From Kordiimonadaceae bacterium (lineage in GTDB: Bacteria > Pseudomonadota > Alphaproteobacteria > Sphingomonadales > Kordiimonadaceae), in assembly GCA_014238195.1 (NCBI GenBank), contig JABABO010000130.1:1-9713 (forward strand): 9,713 bases of DNA, given 5' to 3'. The translations under genes were made by a program, and so were the position numbers. Positions 6,427 through 9,713 of this stretch are shown one piece after another (position 1 is the stretch's first letter; each line of letters begins with the position of its first letter). The notes below the pieces were generated by a model. The model was not told the origin of the DNA. It saw only the letters and a list, made by a program, of their open reading frames with translations, and ran no database searches.

Positions 6427-8178
6427 CGTAAAATTTCAATTGATGAACTTGAGGTATTTTTATCTGTAAAAATACCGAGTGACCCAAAACTTGCACTTGA
6501 TGATAGTCGCCGTGTGACAGGGCCAGGCTTACTATGGAAAAAGCCTGGTGCGCTGGTGGATGTTCTCATCAGTGATGACTTCGACAAAAACCATGTGGTG
6601 TGCGTTTGGGAAACACAAATGCGCCGCGTGCTTGATGCCATCGGTTGGGTGGATAGCGAAACAAAATTCCGTATTTTTGAAGACGGCGTAACCTTAGCGA
6701 TCTCGTCAACAATGGACCTTTTATATTCAGCCGTGTTTGCCGTTGAAACAGGGTGGGCACTTGCGGCATATGAACTGCTCGGTGAAACACCGCCTGATTA
6801 TGATCATTATATTGCCGACCTTACCAAAGTGATCGCTCTTGAGGAAAATCCAGCCCTCCTAAGTTTGCGCACAGCCGCTAAAGACCGCGACATTGATGTG
6901 CTGTGTGACGATGATTATATTTCCCTTGGTCACGGAAAGGGCTCAAAAGTTTGGGCAGTGGAAAACATCCCTACCCCGGACAAAGTCGATTGGGACTATC
7001 TTTATAATCTACCTGTCGCCTTAATCACTGGCACAAATGGCAAGTCCACCAGCGTGCGCTTAACGACAGCGATCGCTGAAGCGGCAGGTTTAACCGCCGG
7101 TTCCACATCGACCGATTTTGTGAAACTCGGCGATGAAATACTGGACTACGGCGATTATTCTGGCCCTGGTGGTGCGCGGATGTTGCTGCGCGACAAACGG
7201 CTGGATATTGCTTTCCTTGAAGTCGCGCGTGGTGGTATTTTGCGCCGTGGCCTACCGTTAACTGAAGCAAGTGGTGCACTTGTCACCAACGTAGCGGCTG
7301 ATCATTTGGGTCAATATGGTGTTAATACTGTTGAAGCCCTAGCCGAAACAAAATTTGCTGTCGCGCGAACACTTAGCAAAGATGGTATTTTGGTACTGAA
7401 TGCCGATGATCCGCTAGTTGTTGCCAATGGCGTGAGGGCTGAACGCACAGTTTGTTGGTTCTCGCTAGACCCCAATAACAAACATATCCAAGACGCAGCT
7501 AATGATGGGCTTGCCCACTGTTATTTTGACGGCGAGACTATTCATTATTATAGTGGTGCAAAAATCGACTTGTCCATCAAAGCAGCCGATATACCCGTCA
7601 CCATGGGTGGGGCTGCGAAATTTAATATCCAAAATGCTATGGGGGCACTGTGCCTGGCAAAAGTGATGGGCGTGCCAGACACCGCTATCACACATGGGCT
7701 TACCAACTTTTCTAGCTCCCAAGACCATAACCCTGGCCGCTGTAATGAATTTACTGTAAATGGGGCTAAAATTTTTGTTGATTTTGCCCATAATCCTCAT
7801 GCGATAGCTGCTATCGCTGATATGATCACCAATCTGTCTGGCAACAAAAAATACTTGATGCTGTCCCACGCGGGTGATCGCACGGATTTGGAAATAAACC
7901 AACTCACGCAAGGGGCGCTCACCTTCCAACCCGATGTTATCATCACAGCTGAAATTGAAGGCTATTTGCGCGGTCGTGAAATTGGTGTCATTCCAGAATT
8001 GATTAAGTCTGAATGTATACGACATGGTTTTAGGGCTGACCAAGTGGAATATGCTACAAATCCAAGGGATGGTACGCAGATGATTCTTGATCGCTTAAAG
8101 CCTGGCGATTTGGTCTTGCTTCTTGCCCTAGCAGAACGCGATTCGGTTTTTGATCTTTTAAATGAAGTGGCCGAATAG
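6424..8178 (+). CDS. CphA-like Mur ligase lacking the ATP-grasp domain (cyanophycin synthetase paralogue)
   Basis: The 584-residue protein is a diverged relative of the preceding CphA. From about residue 197 it is a Mur-ligase module: ALITGTNGKST (199-209, P-loop Lys207), LEVARGGILRRGLPL (265-279), NVAADHLGQYGV (289-300), KFNIQNAM (399-406), VDFAHNPH (452-459) and SHAGDR (481-486). The N-terminal part contains SRRVTGPGLLWKKPGA and a segment, NPALLSLRTAAKDRD...ISLGHGKGSK, that lines up with CphA 174-208 (PSTASLVAAAEERD...VQFGHGKHQK). In CphA the GHGK histidine lies 304 residues before the P-loop lysine; here the distance is 37, so the whole ATP-grasp domain is missing. The HxxEH motif and the acidic tail are absent too. 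By homology the Mur module would ligate Arg or a similar amine to a carboxyl group, or join dipeptides; the actual substrate is unknown. Similar paralogues next to cphA have been called CphA' in proteobacteria. It lies 18 bases after cphA, so co-expression is likely. Confidence 0.87.
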   Translation: MRKISIDELEVFLSVKIPSDPKLALDDSRRVTGPGLLWKKPGALVDVLISDDFDKNHVVCVWETQMRRVLDAIGWVDSETKFRIFEDGVTLAISSTMDLLYSAVFAVETGWALAAYELLGETPPDYDHYIADLTKVIALEENPALLSLRTAAKDRDIDVLCDDDYISLGHGKGSKVWAVENIPTPDKVDWDYLYNLPVALITGTNGKSTSVRLTTAIAEAAGLTAGSTSTDFVKLGDEILDYGDYSGPGGARMLLRDKRLDIAFLEVARGGILRRGLPLTEASGALVTNVAADHLGQYGVNTVEALAETKFAVARTLSKDGILVLNADDPLVVANGVRAERTVCWFSLDPNNKHIQDAANDGLAHCYFDGETIHYYSGAKIDLSIKAADIPVTMGGAAKFNIQNAMGALCLAKVMGVPDTAITHGLTNFSSSQDHNPGRCNEFTVNGAKIFVDFAHNPHAIAAIADMITNLSGNKKYLMLSHAGDRTDLEINQLTQGALTFQPDVIITAEIEGYLRGREIGVIPELIKSECIRHGFRADQVEYATNPRDGTQMILDRLKPGDLVLLLALAERDSVFDLLNEVAE

Positions 8179-8199
8179 ATAATTTCTCAAAAGATACCC

Positions 8200-9138
8200 T
8201 TATTTACACGGTGCAAACGTGGTTGCCATCACAGGAGTATTATGCGTAACACAAGCCCGTTTCATACCATCGCTATTGTAAGCCATAGCGATTTCGCCGT
8301 GCTTTGTAACGGCGATTAATCCGCCGTCACCGCCTAATGCTTGCACGTCATCGAGCAAACGCCACAAGGCCTGCTGCAAAGTATCCCCCGCCATAGTATA
8401 GCCATTCGCTACAGTAAGCGCACCGCCTGCCCGGATAAAATATTCGCCTGTGCCAGTGCATGAAATGGCAATGTCATGATCAGCCCAAGTGCCAACACCA
8501 ATGATGGGCGTATCCCCAACACGACCGGCTGGTTTACCAAAAACCCCACCTGTGGATGTCGCAGAAGCTAGGTTACCCTGACTATCAAGGGCAACAGCCC
8601 CGACCGTACCATGCATCATTGTTTGTACTTCAATATCACTGCTGCTTACACCAACAGGTAAAACATAATAGCTCGCTGGGTCAGAAACACGTTCAAACCC
8701 TTCAGCGCGAGCAAAGTCATTCGCCCCATCCGCTGTGATTAAAACGCATTCTGATTTTTCCATAACACCACGCGCCACAGCCACAGGACTAACAACATCG
8801 TGTATGGCAGAAACTGACCCAGCCCTTTTTGTGTGGCCTTCCATAATGCTCGCATCAAGCTCTACTTGCCCTTTAGTGTTGGGGGCGGAGCCTTTTCCAG
8901 CCACATAAAGCCCTGAACGCTCCATCGCTTTCACCATCGTTTCCACAACATCAAGGGCAGCAGCACCGCAGCGCAGCATGGCTTCGCCCTTTTTGGCAAG
9001 TTCCCCCAAATGGGTTTCAACAACTGTATAATCTTCACCAGCTTTAGGGCCAGCACCACCATGCAAGGCCAATGAAAATTCTATGCGTCTATCAGTCGCC
9101 ACAGGCTGTTGGTCACTGCTTTTGGAAATGGTCATCAT
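8200..9138 (-). CDS. iaaA: Isoaspartyl peptidase / type III (plant-type) L-asparaginase, Ntn-hydrolase
   Basis: The 312-residue precursor belongs to the Ntn-hydrolase asparaginase family that cleaves itself into alpha and beta chains. Visible motifs are LALHGGAGP (23-31), VAGKGSAPNTKGQVELDASIMEG (79-101), the cleavage site MHGTVGAVALD (175-185) with Thr178 as the new N-terminal nucleophile, STGGVFGKPAGRVGDTPIIG (195-214) with Arg206 and Asp209 expected to bind substrate, and CTGTGEYFIR (227-236). Such enzymes hydrolyse beta-aspartyl dipeptides and asparagine. Next to cphB and cphA the obvious job is splitting beta-Asp-Arg into Asp and Arg, the last step of cyanophycin use. It is not in the cph operon: it converges on the ligase with 21 bases between stops and no visible terminator. 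Two adjacent ATGs start the frame; AAGGGG lies six bases before the second (9135), which fits better than three bases before the first. Confidence 0.92.
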   Translation of the reverse strand: MMTISKSSDQQPVATDRRIEFSLALHGGAGPKAGEDYTVVETHLGELAKKGEAMLRCGAAALDVVETMVKAMERSGLYVAGKGSAPNTKGQVELDASIMEGHTKRAGSVSAIHDVVSPVAVARGVMEKSECVLITADGANDFARAEGFERVSDPASYYVLPVGVSSSDIEVQTMMHGTVGAVALDSQGNLASATSTGGVFGKPAGRVGDTPIIGVGTWADHDIAISCTGTGEYFIRAGGALTVANGYTMAGDTLQQALWRLLDDVQALGGDGGLIAVTKHGEIAMAYNSDGMKRACVTHNTPVMATTFAPCK

Positions 9139-9171
9139 AAGCCCCTTAAGTCATAAATTTTTATGGATTGT

Positions 9172-9200
9172 GCTATACTGTAAAAAGTTTGAGACTTCAA
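9172..9200 (-). promoter_or_regulatory. Candidate sigma70-type promoter for iaaA
   Basis: On the minus strand TTGAAG (9195-9200) and TATAGC (9172-9177) are separated by exactly 17 bases. Transcription would start near 9165, giving a leader of about 27 bases that contains the AAGGGG ribosome site. Position and spacing fit well, but this is motif evidence alone. Confidence 0.4.
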
Positions 9201-9285
9201 AACATTAATCATATGAAAACTCGCTTGTTCAGGTATACTGGTGCAAATTCCAATCATAAATAAATGTTCAACAAGGTGGAGCATC

Positions 9286-9713
9286 ATGAACATACAATCA
9301 GAAACACGCATGTCACGACGCAAACTATTGCTTGCTGGGGCCAGTACACTTGCAGTGACGACCATCCCAATGGCGAAATATATGCCAAAAGGTTTCATCC
9401 CCTTAGCCGTCGCAAATGATTCTGAGGTGTCCCTGTCTGGGGATCAATTGATGGCGGATAAAGTTGGCTTAACGACGTTGAACGCCCGCCCGATTAATAT
9501 GGAAACGCCTGCGCATTTACTTGATGATAGTATCACACCAGCAAACAGGCTATTCGTGCGCAACAATGGCACCCTGCCCGATTACGATGAGCATCCTGCA
9601 AGCGCATGGACATTAACTATTGACGGCGAAGTTGAAAACGAACTGTCGTTGGCTATTGATGACCTTAAGCGCGATTTTGAAGTCGTTAAAAAGCAGTTAT
9701 GGATCGAGTGTGG
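9286..9713 (+). CDS. Sulfite-oxidase-family molybdopterin oxidoreductase, N-terminal part (partial)
   Basis: The frame runs off the window after 142 complete codons. It opens with a twin-arginine signal, MSRRKLLLAGASTLAVTTIP (residues 9-28), so the protein is probably exported folded by Tat with its cofactor. The mature part shows TPANRLFVRNNGTLPD and WTLTIDGEVENELSLAIDDLKRDF, characteristic of the oxidoreductase molybdopterin-binding domain of SorA/SoxC/YedY-related enzymes. The last complete codon is Cys142 (9709-9711) in KQLWIECG, matching the CAGN-type motif whose cysteine binds molybdenum. These enzymes oxidise sulfite to sulfate or reduce related substrates in the periplasm; which applies cannot be told from the fragment. 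GGTGGAG about five bases before the ATG is a good ribosome site. The gene diverges from iaaA across 147 bases and has no evident link to cyanophycin. Confidence 0.85.
   Translation, partial: MNIQSETRMSRRKLLLAGASTLAVTTIPMAKYMPKGFIPLAVANDSEVSLSGDQLMADKVGLTTLNARPINMETPAHLLDDSITPANRLFVRNNGTLPDYDEHPASAWTLTIDGEVENELSLAIDDLKRDFEVVKKQLWIEC

Noticed and set aside
7465..8043. 192-codon open frame on the minus strand inside the CphA-like ligase
   Set aside because: It is antisense to a gene with clear conserved Mur-ligase motifs and its own translation shows no recognisable domain. It is a shadow frame.
3610..8178. The two synthetase genes being one broken gene or a simple tandem duplication
   Set aside because: Each has its own complete Mur domain with intact P-loop, they diverge strongly in sequence and domain content, and a proper stop and new ribosome site separate them.
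9135..9398. 87-codon minus-strand frame overlapping the start of the molybdoenzyme gene
   Set aside because: It runs antisense through the Tat signal region and the divergent promoter region, overlaps the first iaaA codons and encodes nothing recognisable.

Overview
The window looks like a stretch of proteobacterial, probably alphaproteobacterial, chromosome of moderate GC content. The evidence is Gram-negative hardware (an inner-membrane RND efflux pump, a b561-type cytochrome, a Tat-exported sulfite-oxidase-like enzyme) and a D-amino-acid aminotransferase of the type common in alphaproteobacteria. The lineage is inferred from general protein character, not from a marker gene. No tRNA, rRNA, CRISPR array, transposase or phage gene is visible.

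Layout. Positions 1-183 are the last 60 codons of an RND transporter. It converges, with directly abutting stop codons, on a cytochrome b561-family membrane protein (184-1179, minus). Upstream of that on the same strand is a PLP-dependent D-amino-acid aminotransferase (1338-2213, minus). A 437-bp AT-rich intergenic region (2214-2650) follows. It contains three near-perfect tandem copies of a 56-bp unit, each with a large imperfect palindrome, and it separates the aminotransferase from a plus-strand cyanophycin block: cyanophycinase cphB (2651-3502), cyanophycin synthetase cphA (3610-6405) and a second, smaller synthetase-like Mur ligase (6424-8178). Converging on these from the right is an isoaspartyl peptidase/type III asparaginase, iaaA (8200-9138, minus). 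Divergent from iaaA, the window ends inside a Tat-signal molybdopterin oxidoreductase of the sulfite oxidase family (9286 onward).

How the genes work together. CphA makes cyanophycin (multi-L-arginyl-poly-L-aspartate), a nitrogen, carbon and energy store, by alternately adding Asp (ATP-grasp domain) and Arg (Mur-ligase domain). CphB cleaves the polymer to beta-Asp-Arg dipeptides, and an isoaspartyl peptidase such as IaaA can split these into Asp and Arg. Synthesis, depolymerisation and final dipeptide cleavage are therefore encoded within 6.5 kb.

The most interesting element is the CphA-like paralogue directly behind cphA. It keeps a complete Mur-ligase ATP site but has lost about 270 residues corresponding to the whole ATP-grasp module, so remnants of its N domain run straight into the Mur domain. 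As I recall the cyanobacterial CphA2 work, this is the reverse of what CphA2 lost. Its reaction cannot be read from sequence. The second unusual element is the 3 x 56 bp palindromic tandem repeat in the dat-cphB divergent region.
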